The notes beneath the pieces are model-generated. The model made no database searches. It saw only the letters and a program-made list of their open reading frames with translations, and was not told the DNA's origin. This document shows, piece by piece, positions 1 through 8,536 of a DNA stretch of 64,000 bases. Location of the stretch: positions 124,001 through 188,000 of the forward strand of contig JACYUE010000003.1 in the NCBI GenBank assembly GCA_014841595.1. Reading direction: 5' to 3'. Positions within the stretch are counted from its first letter, which is position 1. Every line of letters begins with the position of its first letter. The position numbers were made by a program, and so were the translations under genes. The stretch comes from Oxalobacteraceae sp. CFBP 8761. Its GTDB lineage: Bacteria > Pseudomonadota > Gammaproteobacteria > Burkholderiales > Burkholderiaceae_D.

Positions 1-706
1 GGATGAACAGCGCGTCGCCCGGCGCCAGTTCGGCGCTTTGCGCCTGTGCGAGCGCGTTGGCAAAGCGCGGGAAGCGCGCAAGGTCGGGCTGTGCGAAGTC
101 GACCAGGCTGATAGGCTGGCCGGCGGGCGTCAGGTCAATTGGGCCGATGTACAGATTGTGCTGCTGCCCTGGCGGGAACAGGGTGAAGCGGCGTCGCCCG
201 GCCGCGATGCAGGCCAGGTTGTCCGGCAGGTCGTAGTGGGCGGCGATGCGGGTGCGGTTGCCGATCCAGATCGACGCCAGCGGGTCGCGCGCGCCCAGGT
301 CGACATCGTTCTCGCCTCTGAAGCCCGGCAGCGCGCCATCGATCGTGGTCGAGCCGACGTAGATGGCGGGCGGCGCCGGCGTGGCCAGATGCTTTGCCAG
401 TTCATCGAGCACGGCATCGAGCCGCACCCGCAGCGACTGGAAATTGAAGCCGTCGAGCGTGGCGTTGTAGAAGAAGCGGCCCTTGATGTCGGGCGGGCCG
501 AGCATCGCATTGACGGTGGCGTCGCCGCACCAGCGGCGCAGATAGTCGAGCGCTGCCTGCTGCGACTGGCGCCCTGCAGCGACCACCGGCCAGTGCGCCA
601 CCAGGCCGCGCAGCAGCAGCGGCTCGGTCGAGGCCAGGATCGTTGCATCGAGATCGGCCGGCGTCACACCGGCGAGCTCGCGGATGGCGTTAGCGGCCGG
701 CAGCAT
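1..706 (-). CDS. Cupin-like (Cupin_8/JmjC-type) protein, C-terminus cut by the window edge
   Basis: The reverse frame stays open from an ATG at 706 to the window edge, giving the first 235 residues. The sequence fits the cupin_8 / JmjC-like fold: a WIGN...AAHYDLPDN segment supplies a His-x-Asp metal pair (H157, D159), followed by the RRFTLFPPGQ segment usual in this family; the last metal ligand would lie beyond the edge. Genes of this kind often sit in glycan-uptake loci with SapC, a TonB receptor and a tryptophan-halogenase-like protein. The start overlaps the sapC stop by 17 bases, so the two are probably co-translated. The actual substrate (hydroxylase or not) is unknown. Confidence 0.8.
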   Translation of the reverse strand, partial: MLPAANAIRELAGVTPADLDATILASTEPLLLRGLVAHWPVVAAGRQSQQAALDYLRRWCGDATVNAMLGPPDIKGRFFYNATLDGFNFQSLRVRLDAVLDELAKHLATPAPPAIYVGSTTIDGALPGFRGENDVDLGARDPLASIWIGNRTRIAAHYDLPDNLACIAAGRRRFTLFPPGQQHNLYIGPIDLTPAGQPISLVDFAQPDLARFPRFANALAQAQSAELAPGDALFI

Positions 707-1400
707 CGCGGTGATTCTTGCGGTCGATCAGGTTGCGGAAGTTCGACAGCGAGGCCAGTGCGAAGTAAATCGGCGCCAGGTAGCCCGCGGCGTGCAGTTC
801 GGCGATGGCGCCTGCCTCGAGCGCGCCCAGGCGTTCTTCGTGGATCGTGAAGAAGCCGCCCAGGCGGTTCTGCGCACCGTTGTCGAATTCCATGTCGAGC
901 ACGAACGCATCGAGCAGATCATGGCGCTTGAGCGCTTCGAGAAAACCGATATTGGCCTGCACGCCGTTGTGGATGTTCGACAGCATGGTGCTGACCTTTT
1001 CCAGGTACTCGGTGTTGCCGCCATGCGGCTTGAACACCGGCTCGCCGTCGGTCGTGCTCACGCGTGGGTGGTCGAGGTCGACCTGGATCATCAGCTCGTC
1101 GCCATTGCGGCCGATGTAGAACGGCTGGCGCTCGTGCATCCATGGCACGAGCGGCGCATCCCAGCGGCCGTCTCGCAGGAACAGGTTTTCGTCTTCGGTA
1201 AAGCCCATCAACGCGATGGCTTCGAAGTTCGCGCCGTCTTCGAGCTGGCGGAAGATGATCGGATAGATCCCCTGCAGGGAGCGGAATTCGTCGGCGAAGG
1301 TCGGCACCCACGCGACTTCGCTGCCCAGGCCGGGGCGGTGGCCGGCGATGATGCGCAGGTCCTTGTGTTCGATATTGTTCAGCAGGGCGATATTGGGCAT
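690..1400 (-). CDS. SapC family protein
   Basis: A 236-residue protein with the SapC-family layout: N-terminal HKDLRI segment, the GFTEDENLFL and RDGRW segments, and a C-terminal half ending in a short helical region. No signal peptide or membrane span is visible. The family is named after Campylobacter S-layer genes, but in proteobacteria it is mostly found beside TonB-dependent receptors, cupin-like proteins and halogenase-like flavoproteins; its biochemical role is not established. It is the second gene of a leftward operon, about 140 bases after the receptor gene, with a hairpin between them, and overlaps the next gene. Only a weak Shine-Dalgarno (GAGACG) precedes the ATG. Confidence 0.85.
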   Translation of the reverse strand: MPNIALLNNIEHKDLRIIAGHRPGLGSEVAWVPTFADEFRSLQGIYPIIFRQLEDGANFEAIALMGFTEDENLFLRDGRWDAPLVPWMHERQPFYIGRNGDELMIQVDLDHPRVSTTDGEPVFKPHGGNTEYLEKVSTMLSNIHNGVQANIGFLEALKRHDLLDAFVLDMEFDNGAQNRLGGFFTIHEERLGALEAGAIAELHAAGYLAPIYFALASLSNFRNLIDRKNHRDAAGR

Positions 1401-1441
1401 GGACGTCTCGTTGTCGTTATTGGAATCACGCGGTGAAACGA

Positions 1442-1475
1442 CAGCGGCGGGCCGGCTGATGCCGACCCGCCGCTG
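1442..1475 (-). other. Intercistronic stem-loop between receptor gene and sapC
   Basis: A perfect 10-bp stem (CAGCGGCGGG paired with CCCGCCGCTG) with a 14-base loop lies between the TonB receptor stop and sapC. It has no real U-tract on the leftward strand (TCGTTTC follows), so it looks more like an mRNA-stabilising or attenuating hairpin than a full terminator. It would leave the receptor message more abundant than the sapC message. Confidence 0.55.
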
Positions 1476-1540
1476 CGGTTGCAGGGCCGGTGTGCGGGAA
1501 GTCTACTCCCGAATACCGGCGCCGGCCAGATGCTGCGCGA

Positions 1541-4500
1541 TCAGAATTTGTAGCGCGCTGCCAGCATGTAACGCGGACCCGACTGCGTCACGAACAGCAC
1601 CTGCTGCTTGGTGCGGCCGTGCGTGCGCTGGATCTCGTCGGTCAGATTGATGCCCTCGAACGAGACGGACAGGTTCTTGTTGACGTTGTAGCCGACGCTC
1701 AGATCGAGCTGGCCGTACGCTTCGACGTAGTTCGGGTTCGGGCCAGAGCCGTCGAAGGTCGACGACAGGAACTCGTCGCGCCAGTTGTAGGCCGCGCGCA
1801 CGTTCCACTTGTCGTTCTCGAAGATACCCACCAGGTTGGCCGAGTCGCCCAGGCCGACCAGTGCGAACTGCTCGCCCACGCTGCCGTTGTCGTACTTCAG
1901 GCCCGAATTGACGTAGGTGTAGTTGGCCTGCACGCCGAAGCCGCTGTTGCCGAACATGTGCTGGAGGTTGAATTCCAGGCCACGAATGTTCGCCTTCTTC
2001 TGGTTCGAATACGACGTGATGCGGAAGTTCGCGACCGGATCGGTGCCGATGGCCGTGATGGTACCGGTGGCATCGCCCGACGCATTGTTCGGTCCCGCAA
2101 CCACGCCCGGCTGGCCGTTGAAGTTACGGAAGATGTAGTTGCGGATGCAGGTGGTGTCCGCGGTCGTGCAGCTACCCAGCGCCGCATTCCAGTAGGCGCC
2201 GCCAACCGGCGTGCGCACGCCGAACGGCTGGGCGATGATCTGCGACTGGCCGGCGTAGTTCTCGAGCTGCTTGCGGAAGTGGTTGACCGAGATGAAGCTC
2301 TGACGACCGTAGTACCACTCGAGCGCCAGGTCGAAGTTCTTCGACTTGACCGGCTCCAGCGCCGGATTGCCCTGCGAACCGGTACCGCCTTCGACGCGCG
2401 CCAGCGTGTCGAGCACCTGGCCGCCGGCGATCTGGTCGTAGCGTGGCCGGCCGATGGTGTGACCGTAGCTGAAGCGGCCCTTGATGTCGTCGCGCAGCGC
2501 GATGTCGGCGTCAAAGCTTGGCAGCACGTGGTTGTACTTGCCCGTCAGCGTCGTGAAGCCCGACTGGCCGAACACCACCGGCAGTTCGTTCTGCGAGACC
2601 CAGCTGATCGCGATCGGGGTCGGCACCAGCGCGGTGGAGCTGACGTCCGTCTTCTCGTAACGCACGCCGAGCGAGGTATTGATCGGGTAGCGCGTGTTCC
2701 ACTCGGTGTTGAACTGCAGATACAGGCTCTTCGATTTTTCTTCGGTGCGGCGGTCGGTGTCGTAGGTGGTCTTCGGCACGTACAGCTGCGGCAGTCCCGA
2801 GGCCTGGGCCACGATGTCGCGGATCTGGCTGAAGTTGAAGGTGTGGAAGCGGTCGAACAGGGCCGGGTTGTTGCTGCCGTTGACCTGGTCGAAGTACTTG
2901 CTCAGGCTATCGACGGTAAACAGGCTGGCCGGGTAGTCGGATGCCTGCGTCGCGCCGCCCCAGGTGTCGCGCTGCTGTACCGAGAACGCCGAGCGGTAAT
3001 CGACCTTGGTCGCGCCCAGGCCGAACTTGACTTCGGATGCTTCCAGCACTTTCCAGCTGCCGTGCGTCTGGATCTGGTCGACTTCGGTCTTCATGTAGCC
3101 GTTCTCGAACACCGAACCGGTCACCTGCTGCGGAGCGCGCGCGTAGTCGGCGCCCTGGATGCTCAGGACCGGGAAGTCTTGCGAGAAGTCGGCGGTGGTG
3201 TTGCCGCGGCTGAAGCTCGCGGTGCCGATCACGTTGCTCGAACCCCATGGGCTGTTCGGGGTCGATTCGGCCGACGAGCTGTGCGCATCGAGCTCGAAAC
3301 GCAGGTCGGGATTGACGCGCCAGACCGTATTGAAGCCCAGCGACTTGTTTTCGCTCCGGGTGGCGAAGTCCGACACGCCCATCGCGATGTCGGCGTTACC
3401 GGCCGGGATGAACTCGGTGTAGGTCAGCGGACCGGCGATCGGGCCATCGGTCCAGCTGCTCGACGACGGGCCGAAGTTGAACCACGCCGACATGTCGTTG
3501 CGGCGGGTGTGGATCTTGTTTTCCGAATAGGTGTAATCGAGTGTGCTGGTGATCGACTTGTTCGGTGCGAACTGGAACACGACCTGGCCGTTGGTGCGCT
3601 CGCGCTGCACGCCGCTCAGGTTGTAGTTCAGGTTCTGCGGGGTCTGATACAGGTCGGTCGGACCTGGGCGGTTGGTGATCAGCTCCGAGCCAGGCTGGCC
3701 TGGCAGCGGGATCGCACCGTAGGTTGCCTGGTCGCCGCGGAACGGGCCCTTCCAGCCATTGGCCACCGACGCGCGGTTGTAGCCCAGGTTACGTTCCTGG
3801 TAGCTGGCCGACAGGCCGATGCCGAAGCGGCCGTCGGCCGAGGTGTTCGAGTAGATGCCCGAGACTTCCGGCGTGACCTTGTTGCCGTGCTGGAGACCGT
3901 CCGGCAGGTTGGTGGCCGACGTGTCATGCACGCCCTTGATGCCGATGCTGGCCTGCATGCCAGGGCGCGACAGCGGCCGCGCGGTGATCACGTTGATGGT
4001 CGCGCCCACGCCGCCGGTCGGGGTTTCGGCGCGGCTCGATTTGTAGACCTGCAGCTGCGAGATGGCTTCCGAGGCGATGTTGGCGAAGTCAAACGCACGG
4101 CCATTGCGGTCGCCCAGGTTCGACACCGGCATCTGGCGGCCATTGAGCAGCACCAGGTTGAAGTCGGGGCCAACACCGCGTACGGTGATCTTCGAGCCTT
4201 CGCCGATTTCACGGTCGATCGACACGCCCGAGATGCGCTGCAGCGATTCGGCCAGGTTCGTGTCGGGGAATTTGCCGATGTCTTCGGCGACGATGCCGTC
4301 CACGAAGCCCTGCGCATTGCGCTTGAGGTTCATCGACGATTCGAGACTGGCGCGCAGGCCGGTCACGACGACGGTCTGCGTGCCGTTCTGGGCCGGGCCG
4401 GTGATCGATGCGGTGGGATTGCTGGCCGCGTCGACTGCCTGGTTGGGGGCGCTGGTCGCGGTTTCGGCTGGCGGCATGCTGGCCGCTTCCTGGGCAAACG

Positions 4501-4573
4501 CCGGCATGAACGCCGCGCATGCGCTGGCAACTGCCAGACTGATCAAGGTCTGTTTAGCCTTTGGGTAGTACAT
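1541..4573 (-). CDS. TonB-dependent outer-membrane receptor (Xanthomonas/Caulobacter type, TIGR01782-like)
   Basis: A 1010-residue outer-membrane transporter for active, TonB-driven uptake of a large substrate, here probably a glycan. Start chosen at the ATG at 4573 because AGGAG stands 5-10 bases before it and a clear signal peptide follows (cleavage near residue 28). A TonB-box-like stretch (QTVVVTGL, about 66-73) precedes the plug domain (PDTNLAESLQRISGVSI, then the RGVGPDFN and LNGRQ segments). The rest is a 22-strand-type barrel ending in an aromatic residue (ARYKF). The size and plug wording match the Xanthomonas/Caulobacter carbohydrate receptor group. Its promoter is followed by a LacI-type operator shared in design with the divergent GH16 gene, pointing to beta-glucan-type substrates. 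Confidence 0.93.
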   Translation of the reverse strand: MYYPKAKQTLISLAVASACAAFMPAFAQEAASMPPAETATSAPNQAVDAASNPTASITGPAQNGTQTVVVTGLRASLESSMNLKRNAQGFVDGIVAEDIGKFPDTNLAESLQRISGVSIDREIGEGSKITVRGVGPDFNLVLLNGRQMPVSNLGDRNGRAFDFANIASEAISQLQVYKSSRAETPTGGVGATINVITARPLSRPGMQASIGIKGVHDTSATNLPDGLQHGNKVTPEVSGIYSNTSADGRFGIGLSASYQERNLGYNRASVANGWKGPFRGDQATYGAIPLPGQPGSELITNRPGPTDLYQTPQNLNYNLSGVQRERTNGQVVFQFAPNKSITSTLDYTYSENKIHTRRNDMSAWFNFGPSSSSWTDGPIAGPLTYTEFIPAGNADIAMGVSDFATRSENKSLGFNTVWRVNPDLRFELDAHSSSAESTPNSPWGSSNVIGTASFSRGNTTADFSQDFPVLSIQGADYARAPQQVTGSVFENGYMKTEVDQIQTHGSWKVLEASEVKFGLGATKVDYRSAFSVQQRDTWGGATQASDYPASLFTVDSLSKYFDQVNGSNNPALFDRFHTFNFSQIRDIVAQASGLPQLYVPKTTYDTDRRTEEKSKSLYLQFNTEWNTRYPINTSLGVRYEKTDVSSTALVPTPIAISWVSQNELPVVFGQSGFTTLTGKYNHVLPSFDADIALRDDIKGRFSYGHTIGRPRYDQIAGGQVLDTLARVEGGTGSQGNPALEPVKSKNFDLALEWYYGRQSFISVNHFRKQLENYAGQSQIIAQPFGVRTPVGGAYWNAALGSCTTADTTCIRNYIFRNFNGQPGVVAGPNNASGDATGTITAIGTDPVANFRITSYSNQKKANIRGLEFNLQHMFGNSGFGVQANYTYVNSGLKYDNGSVGEQFALVGLGDSANLVGIFENDKWNVRAAYNWRDEFLSSTFDGSGPNPNYVEAYGQLDLSVGYNVNKNLSVSFEGINLTDEIQRTHGRTKQQVLFVTQSGPRYMLAARYKF

Positions 4574-4838
4574 GTCTTCTCCTGTTTTTATAAATATGAC
4601 CGTGCTCAGACACGGTGTCTCCGCCATCCGGATGCGTCGCCGCTGCCCCCGGGTACTGCCTTTCAAACCCGGGCGCCTCCTTGCCCGGCTACACGCCACC
4701 ATGTGGTGCAGCGAGACCGATCGGCTAGTGCCGATGGCCTCGCTACGTGAATCGCCGGGTGCGCGCTGCACTGTGTCATGTGTCCTCGGCTCCTTGGCGG
4801 GTTGCGCCAATCGGGGATCGAAGGGAATTTATCCGTCA

Positions 4839-4856
4839 CATGGAAACGTTTCCATG
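4839..4856. promoter_or_regulatory. LacI-family operator (18-bp perfect palindrome) of the receptor gene
   Basis: CATGGAAACGTTTCCATG is a perfect palindrome with the central AACGTT typical of LacI-family operators. It starts about 5 bases after the predicted transcription start of the receptor operon, a position suited to repression. A near-identical palindrome sits in the same place at the divergent GH16 gene. Confidence 0.8.
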
Positions 4857-4867
4857 CAGTGATCTGA

Positions 4868-4896
4868 ATCTTAGAGTTATGAAAATAAATTGTCAA
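4868..4896 (-). promoter_or_regulatory. Sigma-70 promoter of the receptor operon
   Basis: On the reverse strand TTGACA (4896-4891) is followed by a 17-base spacer and TAAGAT (4873-4868): a perfect -35 and a good -10 at ideal spacing. Predicted start near 4861, giving a leader of about 290 bases before the ATG at 4573, in which I see no recognisable riboswitch or reading frame. Confidence 0.8.
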
Positions 4897-4910
4897 CGGA
4901 ATATTCCGTT
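4895..4910. promoter_or_regulatory. 16-bp perfect palindrome touching the receptor -35
   Basis: AACGGAATATTCCGTT is a perfect 16-bp palindrome that overlaps the outer edge of the -35 hexamer. It differs from the LacI-type operator and is absent from the GH16 promoter, so a second regulator specific to the receptor operon is possible. Confidence 0.45.
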
Positions 4911-5007
4911 ACCTCGTCAACCGGTGTGACGTAGTTTTGCAACACTTTGGTGCGCAGGCACCGCCGCCCGTCCTCACCAGACGTGCGTGGCGGGCGCACC
5001 GCCTGCA

Positions 5008-5036
5008 TTGACGGGATGTCTTCGGCGGGCTATAGT
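5008..5036 (+). promoter_or_regulatory. Sigma-70 promoter of the deacetylase-GH16 gene
   Basis: TTGACG (5008-5013), a 17-base spacer and TATAGT (5031-5036). Predicted start near 5043, so the leader is only about 34 bases and contains the operator. Confidence 0.75.
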
Positions 5037-5047
5037 CAGCTTGACGT

Positions 5048-5065
5048 TTTGGTAACGTTTCCAAA
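5048..5065. promoter_or_regulatory. LacI-family operator of the deacetylase-GH16 gene
   Basis: TTTGGTAACGTTTCCAAA is an 18-bp palindrome with one mismatched pair and the same GGNAACGTTTCC core as the receptor operator. It lies about 5 bases after the predicted transcription start and just before the Shine-Dalgarno. Confidence 0.75.
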
Positions 5066-5076
5066 CTGGAGCATGC

Positions 5077-6660
5077 ATGCACCATTTTCTTGCCCTTTGC
5101 GCACGACGCGTCTCCCGCAGCACCCTGCTCGCCGCTGTCTGTGTCGCTTTCAGCGGTACCGTGCATGCTGCTGCGCCGGTGCCCGCCTTTGCCTGGCCCG
5201 GCGGCGCGCGCGCTGCGGTCAGCCTCGCCTACGACGACGCGCTCGACTCGCAACTCGACAACGCGCTGCCCACGCTGGACCGCCACGGCATCAAGGGCAC
5301 CTTCTACCTGCAGCTATCGAGCCCGCCGGTGGCGGCGCGCCTGTCGGCATGGCGCGCCGCCGCTGCCCGCGGTCATGAACTGGGCAACCACAGCCTGTTC
5401 CATCAGTGCTCAAGCAAAGGCTCGGATCGCGGCTGGGTCGCTCCCCATCGCGACCTCGCAACGACCAGCCGCGCGCAGATGGTCGACCAGGTCCTGCTGG
5501 CCAACACGATGCTCGAAGCGATCGACGGCCGGCGCGAGCGCACCTACACGGCGCCCTGCGGCGACGTGCAGGCGCTGGGCGGCGACTACCTGCCCGCACT
5601 GCGCCCGGCATTCGTCGCGATCAAGGCGGGCAACGGGCCAGGCGTGCCGGCCTCGATGGCGGCGATCGACCCGTATCAGGTTGCCTCGGTCGGCCCGGTG
5701 GGCGCCAGCGGTGCGGAACTGATCGCGCTGGTGGAGCAAGCCGTCGCACGCGGCACGATGGTCGCCTTCACCTTCCACGGCATCGGGGGCGACCACCTGA
5801 GCGTGTCGTCCCAGGCGCATGAAGAACTGGTGCGTTACCTGGCTGCGCACCGTGACGTGGTCTGGACCGATACGTTCATCAACATCATGCAGCACCTCAG
5901 GCAGCAAGTTACACAGACGCAGGCGCGCCTGCCCGGCTGGACGCTTGCGTGGAGCGATGAATTCAGCGGCGCGACGCTCGACCGCACGATCTGGACACTG
6001 GAGACGGGCGGCCATGGATGGGGCAACAACGAGATGCAGTTCTACACGGCGCGGCCCGAGAACGTGCGCGTGGAGGATGGCCACCTGATCATCGAGGCGC
6101 GCAAGGAACGCTACGAAGGCAAGGATTACACGTCGGCGCGGCTCAAGACAGCCGGCCTGAAAGAGACGCAGTACGGGCGCTTCGAGGCGCGCATCAAGGT
6201 ACCGAAGGACCAGGGCATCTGGCCGGCGTTCTGGATGCTGGGCGCTGACATCGGCAAGGTCGGCTGGCCGCGCAGCGGCGAGATCGACATCATGGAAATC
6301 ATCGGCAAGGAACCGCGCAATGCCTACGGCACGCTGCACGGGCCGGGCTACTCCGGCGAGCATGCGTTCAGCAAACCGATCGCGCTGGACGACGCCGACT
6401 ATGGCGATGACTTCCACGTGTTCGCCGTCGAGTGGGAACCGCAGGCGATCCGCTGGTACCGCGACGGCGTCCACTACCACACTGCCACGCCGGCCCTGGT
6501 GAAAGGCGACTGGGTATTCGAGCACCCGTTCTTCGTGCTGCTGAACCTTGCCGTCGGCGGTTACTGGCCTGGTTATCCGGACAGCACGACCGCGTTCCCA
6601 CGCCGGATGCTGGTCGATTATGTGCGGGTGTACCGCAAGGATGCAGCGCCGGCGCCGTGA
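5077..6660 (+). CDS. Secreted polysaccharide deacetylase (CE4-like) fused to GH16 beta-glucanase
   Basis: A 527-residue exported two-domain enzyme. A signal peptide covers about residues 1-32. Residues 40-270 form a NodB/CE4-like fold with D53-D54 and the zinc-type H105-S-x-x-H109 motif; residues 285-520 are a GH16 domain with the catalytic E402-x-D404-x-x-E407 (SGEIDIMEIIG) and the GIWPAFWML segment of laminarinase-type members. GH16 enzymes cut beta-1,3 or mixed-linkage glucans with retention. The pairing suggests attack on a substituted glucan, perhaps outside the cell or in the periplasm, with uptake by the neighbouring receptor. GGAG precedes the ATG; a second ATG at 5073 is out of frame. 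Substrate is inferred. Confidence 0.9.
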   Translation: MHHFLALCARRVSRSTLLAAVCVAFSGTVHAAAPVPAFAWPGGARAAVSLAYDDALDSQLDNALPTLDRHGIKGTFYLQLSSPPVAARLSAWRAAAARGHELGNHSLFHQCSSKGSDRGWVAPHRDLATTSRAQMVDQVLLANTMLEAIDGRRERTYTAPCGDVQALGGDYLPALRPAFVAIKAGNGPGVPASMAAIDPYQVASVGPVGASGAELIALVEQAVARGTMVAFTFHGIGGDHLSVSSQAHEELVRYLAAHRDVVWTDTFINIMQHLRQQVTQTQARLPGWTLAWSDEFSGATLDRTIWTLETGGHGWGNNEMQFYTARPENVRVEDGHLIIEARKERYEGKDYTSARLKTAGLKETQYGRFEARIKVPKDQGIWPAFWMLGADIGKVGWPRSGEIDIMEIIGKEPRNAYGTLHGPGYSGEHAFSKPIALDDADYGDDFHVFAVEWEPQAIRWYRDGVHYHTATPALVKGDWVFEHPFFVLLNLAVGGYWPGYPDSTTAFPRRMLVDYVRVYRKDAAPAP

Positions 6661-6665
6661 CCGGT

Positions 6666-7568
6666 TCAACGCAGCGCCAGCGACTCTGCCCCGTCCGCAT
6701 TCAGATGCAGCATGGCGCCGCGGTGCGCCAGGTCGCGGCCCAGCACCAGGCGCAGGTTGGCGGGCGCGGGGTGGTCGACTTCCTGCAGATGCACGCTGCC
6801 CACGCGCTGCGCCAGACGCCGGGCCGCATCGACGTGGGCTGCGTCGTATTCGATGCGCGTGTGGCGCACCGCAAAGCCGGGCTGGTTCGACAGGCGCGTG
6901 ACCCGCAGGCCAGGTGCGTCGATCCGGCGCGCCAGTGCGCGCGCCATCCCGGTCACGCCATTGCCATTGCTGATCTCGAGGCGCGCCACGGCCGGAGGCA
7001 GTGACAGCGGCTGCAAGGCAGACTGCGAGGCAGACGGCACAACAGGCGCGCTGGCCGGTATGCGGCGCAGTTCCATCATGCCGTCCACGCCGACGTGGAT
7101 CTGCGCCTGCGCCCAGCCGGGCTGTGGCGTTTCCATGGCCTGGCCGAGCGCGGCGACGCCCGTCTGGCCACCGGTCGCAGCGAAGTCGGCGCGCAAGTCG
7201 TGCTGGCGCAGCGACGCAGCCTGGCGCAGCATCTGCCGCGCGCGGGCATCCTGCCCCAGCGCCGCCAGCGCTTCGCCCAGCAACTCCCACGAATGCGCGA
7301 CCAGCGGGTCGAGCAGGCAGGCCCGTTCCAGCGCCACGCGGGCAGCGTCGTAATCGCCACTGCGCAGATACGCGCTACCCAGATCGGTGAACCGGTAGGC
7401 AGTATCCGGTCCGGCATCAGCCGGTTGCGACGCGGCCAGGTCGCGCCAGACAGCAAGCGATCCTGGCTCCGCGCCGACTGGCGCCTGAAGCGGCGCGCAC
7501 GCCGCAAGGCCCGCGCACAGCAAGGCCAGCCTGGTGAATCGGGTGCTCCGGTGAATGGTCAGGCGCAT
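6666..7568 (-). CDS. Tad-associated TPR lipoprotein with LytR_C domain
   Basis: A 300-residue lipoprotein: lipobox with Cys at residue 24 (GLAAC), two or three TPR repeats (about 55-130) and a C-terminal LytR_C-like domain (about 190-290; ARLEISNGNGVTGMARALARR). The arrangement matches the TadD-like lipoproteins that close Tad operons in Burkholderiales; TadD is needed for assembly of the outer-membrane secretin. It is the last gene of the leftward tad operon, 16 bases after tadC, and ends 5 bases from the convergent GH16 gene with no obvious terminator between. The role of the LytR_C domain here is unknown. Confidence 0.8.
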   Translation of the reverse strand: MRLTIHRSTRFTRLALLCAGLAACAPLQAPVGAEPGSLAVWRDLAASQPADAGPDTAYRFTDLGSAYLRSGDYDAARVALERACLLDPLVAHSWELLGEALAALGQDARARQMLRQAASLRQHDLRADFAATGGQTGVAALGQAMETPQPGWAQAQIHVGVDGMMELRRIPASAPVVPSASQSALQPLSLPPAVARLEISNGNGVTGMARALARRIDAPGLRVTRLSNQPGFAVRHTRIEYDAAHVDAARRLAQRVGSVHLQEVDHPAPANLRLVLGRDLAHRGAMLHLNADGAESLALR

Positions 7569-7584
7569 GGCAGCCTCCTTGGGT

Positions 7585-8529
7585 TCAGCGCGCGCTGGCC
7601 AGCGCGCTCATGGCACGGGAAATCTGGATCGCCGCCGGTCCCAGAAGAACCATCATCAGCGTCGGGAAAATACAGAAGATCAGCGGGAACAGCAGCTTGA
7701 GGCCGATGCGCGCAGCGGTTTCTTCGGCGATCATGCGCCGCTTGTGGCGCAGGTTGTCGGCATACACGCGCAGTGCGTCGCCCACGCTGGTGCCGAAGCG
7801 TTCGGACTGGATCAGCATGGCCACCAGCGTATCGACATCGTCGACGCCGGAGCGCAGCGCGAAATTGCGCAGCGCCTTTTCCTTGCTGAAGCCGGCGCGC
7901 ATTTCCATCAGCACGATCTGCATCTCCTGCGCCAGCACCACGCTCTTGATATGGATTTCGGCGGCCACCTTGACCAGTGCGCGCTCCAGACTCAGGCCCG
8001 CTTCGACGCACACCGTCAACAGGTCGAGTGCATCGGGAATGGTCTCGAAGATCTCGCGCCGGCGCCGCTTGACGCGGCGCGCCAGTATGGCGTTGGGCAG
8101 GTAGTAGCCAAGCGCCGCGCCACACAGCAGGATCATCAGCACCATGCGGACCGACATATCCCCGCGCAACAGCATCACGGGCACCAGCACGGCGGGCGCC
8201 AGCAGCGCCAGCGCCGTCTTGGCCGCAAAGTACAGCGTCGGCGCCGCCGGGTTGCGCCAGCCGGCGTTCATGAAGCGGGTGCGCAGCGTCGATTTTTCCC
8301 AGCCTTCTTCGGGGATCGACAGCCGGGTGAGCGGCCGGGCAACGCTGGCGACACGCTCGATCCAGCGCAGGCGCGGCGCGTCACCAATGCCCGGCACCGC
8401 GCGCTGGCCGAGAAGACGGCGCAGACGCTCGCGCAGGGCCACCGGCGCGAACAGGGCCAGTGCGACCCAGCACAGCGCGCACACGACAACGAAGACAATC
8501 AGCAAAAACAACAGTTGCATGGTATTCAT
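7585..8529 (-). CDS. tadC: Tad pilus inner-membrane platform protein TadC (T2SS F family)
   Basis: A 314-residue T2SS-F-type membrane protein: N-terminal membrane segment, two or three central spans and a C-terminal span (LIFCIFPTLMMVLLGPAAI). It pairs with TadB to form the platform on which the CpaF ATPase drives Flp pilus assembly. Start placed at the ATG at 8529, preceded by GAGG, only 7 bases after the tadB stop; a longer open frame upstream overlaps tadB and is less likely. Contains the PDALDLLTVCVEAGLSLERAL segment (20+ residues shortened here to PDALDLL...GLSLERAL) usual for the F domain. Confidence 0.92.
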   Translation of the reverse strand: MNTMQLLFLLIVFVVVCALCWVALALFAPVALRERLRRLLGQRAVPGIGDAPRLRWIERVASVARPLTRLSIPEEGWEKSTLRTRFMNAGWRNPAAPTLYFAAKTALALLAPAVLVPVMLLRGDMSVRMVLMILLCGAALGYYLPNAILARRVKRRRREIFETIPDALDLLTVCVEAGLSLERALVKVAAEIHIKSVVLAQEMQIVLMEMRAGFSKEKALRNFALRSGVDDVDTLVAMLIQSERFGTSVGDALRVYADNLRHKRRMIAEETAARIGLKLLFPLIFCIFPTLMMVLLGPAAIQISRAMSALASAR

Positions 8530-8536
8530 CGCGGCC

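Noticed and set aside
1490..4750. Very long open frame on the forward strand opposite the TonB receptor gene
   Set aside because: Its translation is low in complexity and Arg/Val/Asp-rich, as expected for the antisense of a high-GC gene; the reverse strand has signal peptide, plug and barrel.
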